Shown: positions 1 to 8,851, numbered from the stretch's first letter. The stretch: DNA of 64,000 nt from UBA2705 sp963977105 (GCA_963977105.1 CAXBNI010000003.1:173786-237785), one strand, 5' to 3'. The notes: a model not told the origin generated them from the letters alone. Numbers and translations are program-made.

Positions 1-1455
1 TGCAAAAACAGGAAGAAAGGATATCGTGATAATCAATAGCGAGAAAAACAGCCCCGGCCCGACTTCTTTAGTGGCCAGTAAAATCGCGGCATTTTTATCT
101 TCCCGCGTGGCATCCTTTGGTAGCATAGAGAGCGCTCTATGCGCATTTTCCACCATCACAATTGAGGCATCTACCATCGCGCCAATGGCAATGGCAATAC
201 CGCCCAAAGACATAATATTCGCCGTAATGCCCTGCGCAGACATCACAATAAACGCCGCCAGAACACCTAGCGGTAAAGTCACAATCGCCACAAAAGCAGA
301 ACGCACATGCAAAAGAAAGATAAAAGAGATCAGCGCAACGACAAGGCCCTCTTCAATCAGCTTTTCAACAAGATATTCAACCGCGCCTTCAATCAGCGGG
401 GCGCGATCATAAACGGAAACAATTTCGACCCCTTCAGGCAGGCCGTGTTGTAATTCTTCAATTTTTTCCTTTACGCCCTCAATAACGCGCAGGGCGTTTT
501 CACCAGCGCGCATGACAACCACGCCTGCGACGACTTCACCTTCACCATTAAGCTCGGTCACGCCGCGCCGCAGCTCCGGCCCTTCAATAACGCGGGCAAC
601 ATCTTGCAATCTTACGGGCGTGCCATCTTCGGCATAAACCACCACTTTACGTAGGTCATCCAACTTAGTGACGTAGCCTTTAGAGCGGATCATCATTTCC
701 ATCTCGCTCTTTTCAATGACCCGTCCACCTGCTTCCATACTGGCGTTACTGACCGCTTCCATCAACCGTTTCAGCGGCACATTAAAAGCACGCAGACGCT
801 TTGGGTCAACCAACACCTGATATTCTTTGACAAAGCCGCCCACGGACGCCACTTCCGATACGCCGGGCACTGTCGCCAGTTCATAACGTAAGAACCAGTC
901 CTGCAGGCTGCGCAGCTGTGCCAAATCATAGCTACCGCTTTTGTCGATGAGTGCGTATTGATACACCCAGCCCACGCCAGTCGCATCGGGCCCAATCTGC
1001 GGTTTAGCGGCATCGGGCAGATCGCCCTGTATTTTAGACAACGCCTCAATCACACGGCTCCGCGCCCAGTATTGATCGACGTCATCTTCAAAAATAATAT
1101 AAACGAAAGAGCTACCAAACATCGAGAAGCCGCGCACATCCTTGGTTTTAGGCAGACCCAGCATCGTTGTAGAAAGCGGATAAGTCACCAAATCTTCGAC
1201 AATCTGCGGTGACTGTCCGGGGAAATCTGTGCGAATAATAACCTGCGTGTCCGACATATCAGGGATAGCATCGAGCGGCATTTTCTGCACGGCCAACACA
1301 CCACTCACTAACAGCGCTATCATCATCATAGCGACAAGCAGCTGATTATGGACTGACCAATCTATAATCTTGGCAACAAAAGATTTTGTAGGGTCGCGGG
1401 AAAGATGATTGTCTTTATTCACCTCTGGCCCTGACGGTTTATTAGTGCCCTCCAT
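1..1455 (-). CDS. cusA: CusA/CzcA-family heavy-metal RND efflux pump, 5' part (runs off left edge)
   Basis: Inner-membrane, proton-driven RND transporter that exports metal ions through the periplasmic adaptor and outer-membrane channel encoded just upstream. Only the first 485 codons are present. A first membrane helix lies near residues 35-55, followed by porter-domain sequence. The heavy-metal RND signature GIAIAIGAMVDASIVMVEN sits near residues 410-430 with its proton-relay aspartate. ATG at 1455 was chosen because a strong taggagga ribosome site precedes it. It begins 14 bp inside the end of the adaptor gene, so translation is probably coupled. The methionine or acidic residues that decide metal choice in this family lie outside the window. 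CusA (Cu/Ag) and CzcA/CnrA (Co/Zn/Ni) therefore cannot be separated, although the adaptor looks CusB-like. Confidence 0.95.
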   Translation of the reverse strand, partial: MEGTNKPSGPEVNKDNHLSRDPTKSFVAKIIDWSVHNQLLVAMMMIALLVSGVLAVQKMPLDAIPDMSDTQVIIRTDFPGQSPQIVEDLVTYPLSTTMLGLPKTKDVRGFSMFGSSFVYIIFEDDVDQYWARSRVIEALSKIQGDLPDAAKPQIGPDATGVGWVYQYALIDKSGSYDLAQLRSLQDWFLRYELATVPGVSEVASVGGFVKEYQVLVDPKRLRAFNVPLKRLMEAVSNASMEAGGRVIEKSEMEMMIRSKGYVTKLDDLRKVVVYAEDGTPVRLQDVARVIEGPELRRGVTELNGEGEVVAGVVVMRAGENALRVIEGVKEKIEELQHGLPEGVEIVSVYDRAPLIEGAVEYLVEKLIEEGLVVALISFIFLLHVRSAFVAIVTLPLGVLAAFIVMSAQGITANIMSLGGIAIAIGAMVDASIVMVENAHRALSMLPKDATREDKNAAILLATKEVGPGLFFSLLIITISFLPVFA

Positions 1456-3148
1456 GTGCTCCTCCTACAGAACGAGCTTCTATCATTTCTGGTGCAGATT
1501 CTGAACCCTCTGCGTCCTGATTTTCAGGCCAAACTATCTTCATGGGGTAGCCTTCGTCGTAAGGATTTTTTATCTCTTCCCCGAGTTGTACCCAGTATTT
1601 ATCACCCCCCCCAGAGACTTTGGAGGCCATGTAGAGTTTCAAACCCTTACCCTTGTAATGCTGCGGACGGCTCTGTAAAAGCCATGGTTTCAACGCCATG
1701 ACTAATTCATTCAGGCTGTCTTGCCATTCCATATCAGTGAGGCTCTCTTTACCTTTTACAAGCGCGTCTTCTGCATCCTCCAGAACAAACTGCAATTTTG
1801 TGCCACGGAAGACCGGCATCAGGTGGTCACCTAACGTTATTGCAGGTATAATCATTTTTGGATTGGGCGTACGCTCAGCCATTAACTCTTCATGGATATA
1901 CAGCGCGGCATCAACGAGGTGATCAATCATCACCATCTGGTCATCACCAATTTCAAGCGCGGCCAAAGATGTTTGCATACGTTGCATTTTGCGGAAGGAT
2001 TCCCGCAAGGAACTTTCGGAATCGATCAAAAACTGACCGCTAACCACAACATTATCATTTTCCGCAAGCCCTTTAAGAACTTCCGTGCGGCCTCTATAAT
2101 GTAGGCCGCTCAAAATTTTTCGTGGCTGAAAACGGCCTTCGCGCAGTGCCACCACAACAAAATCACCGTCTTTGCTTTTCAAAATAGCATCACTCGGGAT
2201 CGACAGCCGGCGTTCTACATTCGTTTGAAATTCCACGTCAGCATAAGCCCCTGGTTTTAAAATATTATCAGGGTTATCTAAGACCAACCGCACACGACCT
2301 GTGCGCGTCGCACGATCAATGGTCGGGTAGATATAATCAATTTTAGCCTGTTTTTCTTGAACCCCAAGGTTAGGAAAAGACACGGCAACTGTCGTCTTAT
2401 CATCAATATAAGGGATATCCTGTTCAGCAATGCTAACTTCCGCCCAAACAGAGGCATAATCCTGTATCTGCATAACCATCAGACCAGGCTTAACATAGCT
2501 GCCTTCACGGATGTTGATCAAACGGATAACGCCGTCGCCTTCCGCATAAAACGGTACATAAATTTTGGCTTCACGGCTTGTCCGTATATCTGCAATAACA
2601 GTTTTTTGGACACCGAGCGAACGCAGCCGTCTTTCCGCCGAGCCAATACGGCCCTTAACGCCAGTTTTCAACGCGCTAATATAATCTTGCTGCGCCGAAA
2701 TCAGCTCTGGGCTATCCAGCGTAAAGAGCAAATCATCTTTTTTGACTTCATCGCCCTCAGCCTTAAATTTTAAATCCTGTACCCAGCCCGATACGCGGCC
2801 TGAAATATCAGTTTGTAGGCGAACATTTTCTGTAACATCACCATAGCTGCTTACCGACGTCCCGAAACTGGCCATCTGTGCTTTTTCGGTGCGTACACCG
2901 CTATTTTGAATGGTTTCGGGTGAAATCGTTACGGCGATGCGTCCTGAGTGATCTGTGCGAACTTTTTCCTCACTCTGATTCCCATCACCATAAACCTGTA
3001 CCAAATCCATCCCGCAAATTGGGCAGGTGCTCGGCCGGTCAGCGACATAATGCGGGTGCATCGGACAGGTGTATTTTTGCGTTTCCGCCAATACAGGCAC
3101 TGAAAAAAGCGCGATTATTAGGAATAGCGCCGGAATTAGTTTTCTCAT
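1442..3148 (-). CDS. cusB: CusB-like RND efflux periplasmic adaptor with N-terminal metal-binding domain
   Basis: Membrane-fusion (adaptor) subunit linking the inner-membrane pump to the outer-membrane channel; 568 residues. A signal peptide (MRKLIPALFLIIALFSVPVLA) is followed by a short heavy-metal-binding domain with the YTCPMHP and CPICGMDL motifs (about residues 25-50), typical of CusB-type adaptors. The barrel-sandwich/lipoyl and beta-barrel regions occupy about 90-380. The C-terminal third (about 395-545) resembles the DUF3347 metal-binding extension, including a KYWVQLGEEIKNPY-like stretch, and the protein ends in a His/Gly tail. Its start overlaps the 3' end of the TolC-like gene by 4 bp and its end overlaps cusA by 14 bp, so the three are one operon. 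Periplasmic copper/silver handling is the likeliest role; the metal is inferred, not shown. Confidence 0.93.
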   Translation of the reverse strand: MRKLIPALFLIIALFSVPVLAETQKYTCPMHPHYVADRPSTCPICGMDLVQVYGDGNQSEEKVRTDHSGRIAVTISPETIQNSGVRTEKAQMASFGTSVSSYGDVTENVRLQTDISGRVSGWVQDLKFKAEGDEVKKDDLLFTLDSPELISAQQDYISALKTGVKGRIGSAERRLRSLGVQKTVIADIRTSREAKIYVPFYAEGDGVIRLINIREGSYVKPGLMVMQIQDYASVWAEVSIAEQDIPYIDDKTTVAVSFPNLGVQEKQAKIDYIYPTIDRATRTGRVRLVLDNPDNILKPGAYADVEFQTNVERRLSIPSDAILKSKDGDFVVVALREGRFQPRKILSGLHYRGRTEVLKGLAENDNVVVSGQFLIDSESSLRESFRKMQRMQTSLAALEIGDDQMVMIDHLVDAALYIHEELMAERTPNPKMIIPAITLGDHLMPVFRGTKLQFVLEDAEDALVKGKESLTDMEWQDSLNELVMALKPWLLQSRPQHYKGKGLKLYMASKVSGGGDKYWVQLGEEIKNPYDEGYPMKIVWPENQDAEGSESAPEMIEARSVGGAHGGH

Positions 3149-4074
3149 TCTTGTCTCTCCTTAGAGCCCGTTTTTATTTCAGAAGCAATATTGGAATTAA
3201 ATTCGGCAGCCTTCGATAAATGAACGGCTTTAAGCTGCGCCAGTTGCGCCTTGATATTTAATCGGTCAATCTTGGCGAGTAAAACGCGATCAAAATCTTC
3301 TGTGCCTGCCTCGTAATTACGCTGCGCCGCGTCGATCTTGCCCTTCATCGCATGGTCTTTATCCTGCAAAACCTTCGCGTTTTTGGCTGCCGCGCTGCGG
3401 GCGCTCTCAAGCGTCACCATCGTTTGCACCCACAGGCGGCTCACATCATCATAGGAAAATATGGCGCTGCGTTGGCGCTGTTTAGCGGCTTGTAGCTTGG
3501 GCTTTTGGTTGCTCGACGCCCAGAGCGGAATGCTGACCTGCGCCTGCACAGAAAACCAATCTTCTCCGGAAAACATGCCATTTTCCCCTGCCTCACGCTG
3601 CTTATACACAGCGTTTACGCCGAAATTGGGCATAAACGCCGCATCCGCTATGCCGACATCTTTTTTGGCAATGTCTATATCTTCCGCCGCGATCTGAACA
3701 GCATAGAGCGCATTCGGGTTTTGATCCCAGTCTTTATCTGTTAATTCTAAAGCAGCAATCTCTGGCACTTCGCCCAAAAGCCGGATAAACTCTGCCTCAA
3801 TCGCCACTTGCTGTGCATCAAGGTCATTGAGTTTGCGCTCGGCTTCGGCGCGCTCAACATCTACTTCAGAGAAACGCTGATAAACGGAGCGTCCGGATTC
3901 AATTTGACCTTTGAATGTCTCTTCCAGCTGGTGGTAGTAGCCAAGCTGCTTTTTAATCAGGCCGCGCTGCGTCTTAACGCTTTCATATTCAGCCAGTTTT
4001 GTGACCAACATAAAACGCAGGCGCGCACTGGTATAATCAGCCATCAGCTTTTGCTTTTCGGACATTTGTTCCAA
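3145..4074 (-). pseudogene. TolC/CusC-like outer-membrane efflux protein, 5'-truncated
   Basis: Encodes the central and C-terminal part of a TolC-family outer-membrane factor: long Ala/Gln/Lys-rich helices with two OEP-type repeats. The best available start is a TTG at 4074. The homologous frame continues upstream for 20 more codons, including GIGFSQSIPNP, which looks like the family's conserved stretch after the first repeat. It then meets a TGA at 4135-4137. Only about 35 bp separate that stop from the end of the sigma gene. A signal peptide and roughly 100 N-terminal residues are therefore missing and cannot be recovered by one frameshift. Without a signal peptide the product should not reach the outer membrane. 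Either a deletion (real or from assembly) has occurred, or another TolC serves this pump. Confidence 0.75.
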
Positions 4075-4171
4075 TTTTTCCGCTTTTGCGCCCCTTAAAG
4101 CAGGATTAGGGATAGACTGTGAAAAGCCAATCCCTCAAAAAAACTTAGGGCGAAGTCCAAAAGAATTGAGC

Positions 4172-4816
4172 CTAGATATTCTGTGCCATTTTTTGCATCA
4201 GCATTTTGCGCGCACGATAGACTCGCATTTCAATTGTTTTGGGAGTGACCCCCAGAATGCGCGCGCATTCTTCTTGTGAGTTGTCTTCAATGACGAAAAG
4301 AATAAGTGCTGTTTTTAGCTTATGGGGCAGCTTATCAAGCTCTTTTTCAAGCAACCTTAGCGCCTGCCGATGCTCGGCCAAACTTTCAATGTTTTCACTG
4401 CTCGCCAGAACATCATGCAAAGAGCCCTGCTCCTCACCATCAGCCCTAACATCTAACGATATAAGAGATTGCAGCTTTTTCTTACGTGCATAGTCGCGGC
4501 ACAGGTTAAGCGCAATCTGGTAAAGCCACGTTTTGAATCTGTAAGACGGGTTATAGGTTTCGGCGCGGCTATAGACGCGGAAAAACGCCTCTTGTACAAT
4601 ATCGTAAGATGTATCCTCATCGCGGGTATAGCGCGTGACAAAATAGAAAAGCGGCAGCTTGTGGCGTTTCATGATTTGGTCAAGCGCGGCATCACACCCC
4701 CCTTGCAAGGCGAGCATTAACGCCCCATCAGAGAGAGCGGAAACTGTTTTACTGTCTGGCGTTCCGGTAAAGCTGTCCAACAACCTTCTCCTCAAGCCTT
4801 TTGCTCTGCGCTTCAT
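4172..4816 (-). CDS. ECF RNA polymerase sigma factor, CnrH-like
   Basis: Extracytoplasmic-function sigma factor of 214 residues. Region 2 (about residues 28-95) includes the TYNPSYRFKTWLYQIALNLCRDYARK stretch split by the usual core-binding helix. Region 4 (about 148-207) has the helix-turn-helix SQEECARILGVTPKTIEMR. Start 4816 places 68 bp of the gene inside the sensor gene. It is kept because the region-2 opening (SDGALMLALQGG) needs residues before it and no better start lies between. It is third in a Y-X-H order: membrane anti-sigma, periplasmic metal sensor, sigma, then efflux genes. This is the layout of the Cupriavidus cnr/ncc systems. It probably transcribes this operon when metal releases it from the anti-sigma; that is inferred from context. 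Confidence 0.9.
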   Translation of the reverse strand: MKRRAKGLRRRLLDSFTGTPDSKTVSALSDGALMLALQGGCDAALDQIMKRHKLPLFYFVTRYTRDEDTSYDIVQEAFFRVYSRAETYNPSYRFKTWLYQIALNLCRDYARKKKLQSLISLDVRADGEEQGSLHDVLASSENIESLAEHRQALRLLEKELDKLPHKLKTALILFVIEDNSQEECARILGVTPKTIEMRVYRARKMLMQKMAQNI

Positions 4817-5201
4817 CCAAAACCGCCTGCATATCAGCGAGATGCTGTAATGTTAGCTTTTGCAGGCCACCCATCGTTTCGTGAATTTGGTCAACCACGG
4901 CGAGGACCTGCGGTGAAGAATAGCCGCCGTTTTTTATCGCTTCGGCAAGCTCTATGTTGGATGATTTCATCTGCTCTTCAAGCAAAGTTTTTTGATGGCG
5001 GAAGTCTGTTTCAATGACCACCAACACTTTATCCTGCTGTGTGCTCAAATGCAGATCATGATGGAAAAGAGCATGCATATCACCCGCCGCATGACGGTGC
5101 GTATCGCCTCTACTCATAAATTTCTGCCCCATCAGCACGCCGCCCATCGCTGCCGATCCCACAACCATTACAAAGAAAAGGATTTGCCAAAACTGCTTCA
5201 T
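4749..5201 (-). CDS. periplasmic heavy-metal sensor, CnrX/NccX-like
   Basis: 150 residues with one N-terminal membrane anchor (about 7-27) and a periplasmic four-helix domain. It aligns by eye along the metal-sensing domain of CnrX from Cupriavidus metallidurans. The features known to bind Ni/Co there are kept: a His-x3-His pair (HALFH), a Glu in the IETDF stretch, and the His-x3-Met pair (HLADM). The paired shorter motif SPQVLAVVDQIHETM matches the family's second half. The family senses metal in the periplasm and controls release of an anti-sigma/sigma pair, which flank this gene on either side. The start overlaps the anti-sigma gene by 4 bp and the end overlaps the sigma gene by 68 bp, so the three are co-translated. 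Conservation of the ligand set argues that the sensor is functional. Confidence 0.87.
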   Translation of the reverse strand: MKQFWQILFFVMVVGSAAMGGVLMGQKFMSRGDTHRHAAGDMHALFHHDLHLSTQQDKVLVVIETDFRHQKTLLEEQMKSSNIELAEAIKNGGYSSPQVLAVVDQIHETMGGLQKLTLQHLADMQAVLDEAQSKRLEEKVVGQLYRNARQ

Positions 5202-5548
5202 GACGGTGTCGTCTCCAGATTAGAAAGTGTTGATGTAATCATATAAGGCGCGTTTGTAGCGAACACCTCTAAGCCCAATGTATCAGAAGGCGTTTTAATT
5301 GACGATAGCTGAGACGCCATAAGCCCTATGGCAAGCGCCAATACAAAGGATGCATAACGTAACTGCGCCCCTGCACCCCATGCAAAAAATACCCAAACCG
5401 ATGTTTGCGGCATGGCTTTACTTTGCTGGATACGCGCCCAAACATCGGTTTCTAACCGCTCGAGGCGGCTATAATCCGGTTCTTTCTGAAAGGCTCTGTC
5501 CAGTAACCTATCTATGACTTTTAATAACATGATGCTGACTCTCTTCAT
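5198..5548 (-). CDS. putative membrane anti-sigma factor, CnrY-like
   Basis: Small protein with a cytoplasmic N-terminal part (LERLETDVWARIQQ helix, about residues 28-41), a single membrane helix (about 66-82) and a short periplasmic tail. This is the architecture of CnrY/NccY-type anti-sigma factors, which hold the ECF sigma at the membrane. Assignment rests on architecture and on position directly before the sensor and sigma genes; the sequence itself is not strongly diagnostic. The start is uncertain. ATG 5548 has no ribosome site, while ATG 5530 (MLLKVIDRLLDRAF) has a gagag 8 bases before it and would give 110 residues. A TATAAT box at 5563-5568 also puts transcription start close to 5556, favouring 5530. 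Confidence 0.65.
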   Translation of the reverse strand: MKRVSIMLLKVIDRLLDRAFQKEPDYSRLERLETDVWARIQQSKAMPQTSVWVFFAWGAGAQLRYASFVLALAIGLMASQLSSIKTPSDTLGLEVFATNAPYMITSTLSNLETTPS

Positions 5549-5562
5549 TGATTATCTTACAC

Positions 5563-5568
5563 ATTATA
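5563..5568 (-). promoter_or_regulatory. putative -10 box of the metal-resistance operon
   Basis: Reading leftward, a perfect TATAAT lies just before the first gene of the operon. A weak TTGAGG sits 19 bases upstream. Spacing is longer than ideal, so a housekeeping promoter is possible but not certain. No clear ECF-type GGAAC element at the right spacing was seen. Confidence 0.4.
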
Positions 5569-5685
5569 CGCATCAAAAACCGCTAGCCCTCAAATTTAAC
5601 GTAAATTTTTACATTGCGCTTTTCACAACAGCTCTTGAGTCAATGGGGTTTGCCGCAAGCATTAAGCGGTTCACACAAAGATTTT

Positions 5686-7698
5686 TTAATGAGCCTGCTT
5701 AAAAGCGGCGACACCATATTGTTCGCCGTGAGAATCGCGATAGCCGCTATAATCCACGGGCTGAGCAAGGTTGGCATAGCCGAGGTTTAAGCGTGGCGTT
5801 GCCCCGCCCGCGCCTATGTGTAGGGCGCTAACTTGTGCGTTATTATTATTTGCGATTTGTGCCGCAGATTCTTGAGTGATTTGTTCCCAGTTTTGGGCGT
5901 TGAAATGCCCAGAGAGCGATTCTAAGCTATCAAAAACCAGTTCGTCCTTTTTGCCACGCCATGCCCAGCTTTGTCCAATAATTTCATCTGTTTGCTTATG
6001 GGCAACGACATAAAACCCGCCCTGTTCAGAGAGGAAACCGTGTTTTGCGCAATCTACGCCTTGATTGGCTAGATGCTGGCAGCAATTTGTAAATTCGCCC
6101 AATAGTAAACCACGAATATCGCCATCTGGCAGCTTATAAAAGCGATAATCTGGCTTGCCAAAAACCGCGCCATCAATTTTTATATCAGGAATGCGCCCTT
6201 GGCGCTTTTTCATGTCAGAGGCTGCAAACAGCTTCTTATATTTTTTGATTTGCTTTACCGCATCATTAAATTCATCTTCCTTCCAATCAAAGTCAAAGCA
6301 TAGCGCCGCAAGCGCGGGGTGTTTGCTTGCTTTGTCGTATACAAATGCGGCAACTTGGCCTTTGGTGTTTTTTAAAGACCAGCCTTTACCATCCGCGCCT
6401 TTGCCCGGCGCAGCAATGCGGTCAGCATATTTGACAAGCCGCGCCATTTGCGGGCCATGCTGTAAAACCGCATCCCCCCACGCTTTATAATTAATTTTGC
6501 CTGCATCAGGAATTCTTATGTCTTGGGCGCAATCATGTAAAGGTTGCCGCCCTGCTTTACCCCATTTTTGTAAATAGCTAAGCACGCGCTCTTCAGTGCG
6601 AAATAATGTGCTGATATTATAGGCGTATTCAGCGCGACTATTAACCAAATAGCCCTCCTTACTAAGAAAAGAATCAACCGCGCGATAGGCATTAAGTTTA
6701 AAATCATATGGGTTTTTATTAAGAAGTGCATTTGGTGCTTGAAAGCCATTATGCAGACGCTGCCATGTTTTATATTGTGCGTATTGTGCATTATCAGATA
6801 GATATTTTTTCTTAAGCGCATCATCACCGTACACGAAGAGTTCCAAGACATCATAGCGATTATTGCTCGCAGCCAAATCTATGGCGACACCATTATAAGC
6901 ATGGATATCAACGCCATTATCCAGCAGCACCTGTACCACTTCATAATGACCATTGCACGCAGCCCATCGCAGAGCCGCGTCACTATCGGCATGAATATCC
7001 GCGTCATTATCTAACAACAACTGCACCACTTCATAATGGCCATTTTGGGCGGCCAAAAGCAGAGCCATGTCACTATCTGCATGAATGTCCGCATCATTAT
7101 CTAGCAGCAACTGCACCACTTCATAATGACCATTTTGGGCGGCTAAACGCAAGGCATACTCATTATTGGCATGGATATTAGCGCCATTTTCTAGCAGCAG
7201 TTTCACCGCATCACAATCACCATTTTGGACGGCCAAACGCAGGGCATACTCATTATCGGCATGAATATCGGCGTCGCCATCAATCAGGCGTTTGAGTGTC
7301 GTGACGTCGCCGCCTATAACGGCTTTTATTAAATCTGTGCAGCTATCAGCTTCTGCGGCGACTTTAGGGAAAGCCCTCACAACATCATCATAGCATAAGG
7401 GGCGCTGTTTTTCCTTGGTTTTTTGTGGCTTCATTTGCGCCAAAAGGTCGATAATGTGATCTTGGCCTTTTTGCACATGCTCAAGCAGTAATGCTGCGTC
7501 CCAAGTTTCGCCGCTACGCGCCGCGGCGCGCATAGACAAAGCCGGCAAATTCTTTTTAAGCCACTGAACATAGTCATCACTAGCGCCAGCATCAAGCAGT
7601 GGCGTGCAAGTCTGTTGATAGCGGTCAATCGCATTCAGCGCCTGCTGTATCGCAGCAGGCTTGTCATTGGTCTGTAATTCTGGCATGTCCCTGCTCAA
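5686..7698 (-). CDS. ankyrin-repeat protein with uncharacterised C-terminal domain
   Basis: 670 residues, no signal peptide. Residues 1-120 are helical and unrecognised. About 122-293 hold five to six ankyrin repeats, each 30 residues long rather than 33 (consensus core ALRLAAQNGHYEVVQLLLDN, then ADIHAD). The missing three residues fall in the beta-hairpin, where the usual TPLH is replaced by xALR. Residues 300-470 are charged and unrecognised. The end (about 520-670) contains GEFTNCCQHL, GFYVVAHK and IGQSWAWRGKKDELVFDSLE, which reads as a compact enzymatic-looking domain that I cannot assign. Such ankyrin proteins are often host-interaction proteins, but nothing here shows secretion. It stands alone between the metal operon and a divergent orphan. 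Confidence 0.85.
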   Translation of the reverse strand: MSRDMPELQTNDKPAAIQQALNAIDRYQQTCTPLLDAGASDDYVQWLKKNLPALSMRAAARSGETWDAALLLEHVQKGQDHIIDLLAQMKPQKTKEKQRPLCYDDVVRAFPKVAAEADSCTDLIKAVIGGDVTTLKRLIDGDADIHADNEYALRLAVQNGDCDAVKLLLENGANIHANNEYALRLAAQNGHYEVVQLLLDNDADIHADSDMALLLAAQNGHYEVVQLLLDNDADIHADSDAALRWAACNGHYEVVQVLLDNGVDIHAYNGVAIDLAASNNRYDVLELFVYGDDALKKKYLSDNAQYAQYKTWQRLHNGFQAPNALLNKNPYDFKLNAYRAVDSFLSKEGYLVNSRAEYAYNISTLFRTEERVLSYLQKWGKAGRQPLHDCAQDIRIPDAGKINYKAWGDAVLQHGPQMARLVKYADRIAAPGKGADGKGWSLKNTKGQVAAFVYDKASKHPALAALCFDFDWKEDEFNDAVKQIKKYKKLFAASDMKKRQGRIPDIKIDGAVFGKPDYRFYKLPDGDIRGLLLGEFTNCCQHLANQGVDCAKHGFLSEQGGFYVVAHKQTDEIIGQSWAWRGKKDELVFDSLESLSGHFNAQNWEQITQESAAQIANNNNAQVSALHIGAGGATPRLNLGYANLAQPVDYSGYRDSHGEQYGVAAFKQAH
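6840..7335 (-). repeat. in-frame 90-bp tandem repeats encoding ankyrin units
   Basis: The ankyrin section is visible as 90-bp direct repeats in the DNA, for example the recurring ctgcaccacttcataatg on the plus strand near 6950, 7020 and 7110. The three central units are nearly identical, implying recent duplication, while the outer units have diverged. This region can be expected to vary in copy number between strains. Confidence 0.85.
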
Positions 7699-7928
7699 TT
7701 TTTTTTATTGTTATATGCCAGTTTTAACATAACTTTTGTTTATGTCAATGGTGGAAGTTTTACACATTCAGCTGCTCACACATAACCCTTTTTAAAAGGA
7801 AAACAATCAATCGCGAGATGGGTTTTAAAATCAGAGCCGTATGTTGATTTAAACAGCGCAGCGCATTGAAAAGCTGTCACAATAGAGAGGCTTTACAGAT
7901 TTGTCTGTCCGTGGCTATATATTAAGCT

Positions 7929-8834
7929 ATGAGCACCTATTATAAAAATCAAAGATCTTACCCTCTTGCAACAAGCACCGAGCACGCTGTACAGCTGCTA
8001 AATAGCAACAAGGTCAAAGCGGCGCTTATCTTTGACGAGCAGTATAAACTGCCCGTAAACGACATACAGGATATACAGCCTAGCGTCGTCTCCCAGTGGT
8101 GGACATCGGTTGAACAACCTAAAAAAGAGTTTGTGTCCCCCGGTGAAGTGACCTATGTGGTTGATAGCGCATCTGTCGACGCATTAAAACGCCTCGGGCA
8201 GCAGCCGCGACTTCTCGACCGCGCGTCTGTAGAGGCTGAACTAAAGGCCGCAGGCCTGCATATGACTCCTGATGCGCTCAATCAGCTGCATCAAAAAATG
8301 CTAAATGCAATTGCCGGATTTTCTAACGTCTTCCAAGAGTATATGGATATCGACAGCGACGAGTTTGTAACGCGGACGTGGCAAATATTCGCCCCTAAGG
8401 GCGCACTTGGCAGAACGCCAAACCTCCATATCGACCACTCCGTTCTGTCGGGGCTATGGTATCCCTACGCAAACCGCGCGCCGGCACAAGCTTATATAGG
8501 GGAAACATCCGAGCAGCTATGGAGCGCTTTACAGCCCAGTAAAAAAGGCAAATCTAGAGGAAAAGCAAGTAACAAAGATCGCCAAAACAATATGATACTA
8601 AGAAAGTTCACCGCAGACGCATCGCCAAAAGATTTTATGACGTTTCCAGACGGCGCACTTATCGTGGCCAAGAACCTTAAAGGCAAAGGCATGCCACCAA
8701 GTTACAGAGATTTATCAGATAAAAAAGTCCGTCAATCTATCTGTCTCCATAAGTCTGGTGATGTGGCAAAAATGGGGCAAGTTGGCCTAATCATGATTCC
8801 GCAAATCATTCGCCAAAATCGCTTTGACGGCTAA
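7929..8834 (+). CDS. hypothetical protein, 301 aa
   Basis: Not recognised. A soluble protein without signal peptide or membrane helix. The middle holds LHIDHSVLSGLWYPYANRAP (about residues 178-197), an HxD-type motif. In other families this can be part of a metal site, for example Fe(II) cupin-like folds, and a second His is available later (CLHKSG, about 272). A basic, probably disordered insert (SKKGKSRGKASNKDRQ) lies at about 203-219. The gene is transcribed away from the ankyrin gene across a 230-bp gap and ends 17 bp before the convergent epimerase gene. No ribosome site is evident at ATG 7929. Length, codon use and absence of an alternative frame support a real gene; function unknown. 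Confidence 0.7.
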   Translation: MSTYYKNQRSYPLATSTEHAVQLLNSNKVKAALIFDEQYKLPVNDIQDIQPSVVSQWWTSVEQPKKEFVSPGEVTYVVDSASVDALKRLGQQPRLLDRASVEAELKAAGLHMTPDALNQLHQKMLNAIAGFSNVFQEYMDIDSDEFVTRTWQIFAPKGALGRTPNLHIDHSVLSGLWYPYANRAPAQAYIGETSEQLWSALQPSKKGKSRGKASNKDRQNNMILRKFTADASPKDFMTFPDGALIVAKNLKGKGMPPSYRDLSDKKVRQSICLHKSGDVAKMGQVGLIMIPQIIRQNRFDG

Positions 8835-8851
8835 TCTTTATCTTAAGGCCG

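Noticed and set aside
1456..3219. Several plus-strand open frames of 60-140 codons opposite the adaptor gene
   Set aside because: They are antisense shadows of the CusB-like gene; their translations lack domain features and the minus-strand frame is strongly coding.
6840..7335. Regular DNA repeats resembling a CRISPR array
   Set aside because: The units are 90 bp, contiguous without unique spacers, and in frame with ankyrin residues.
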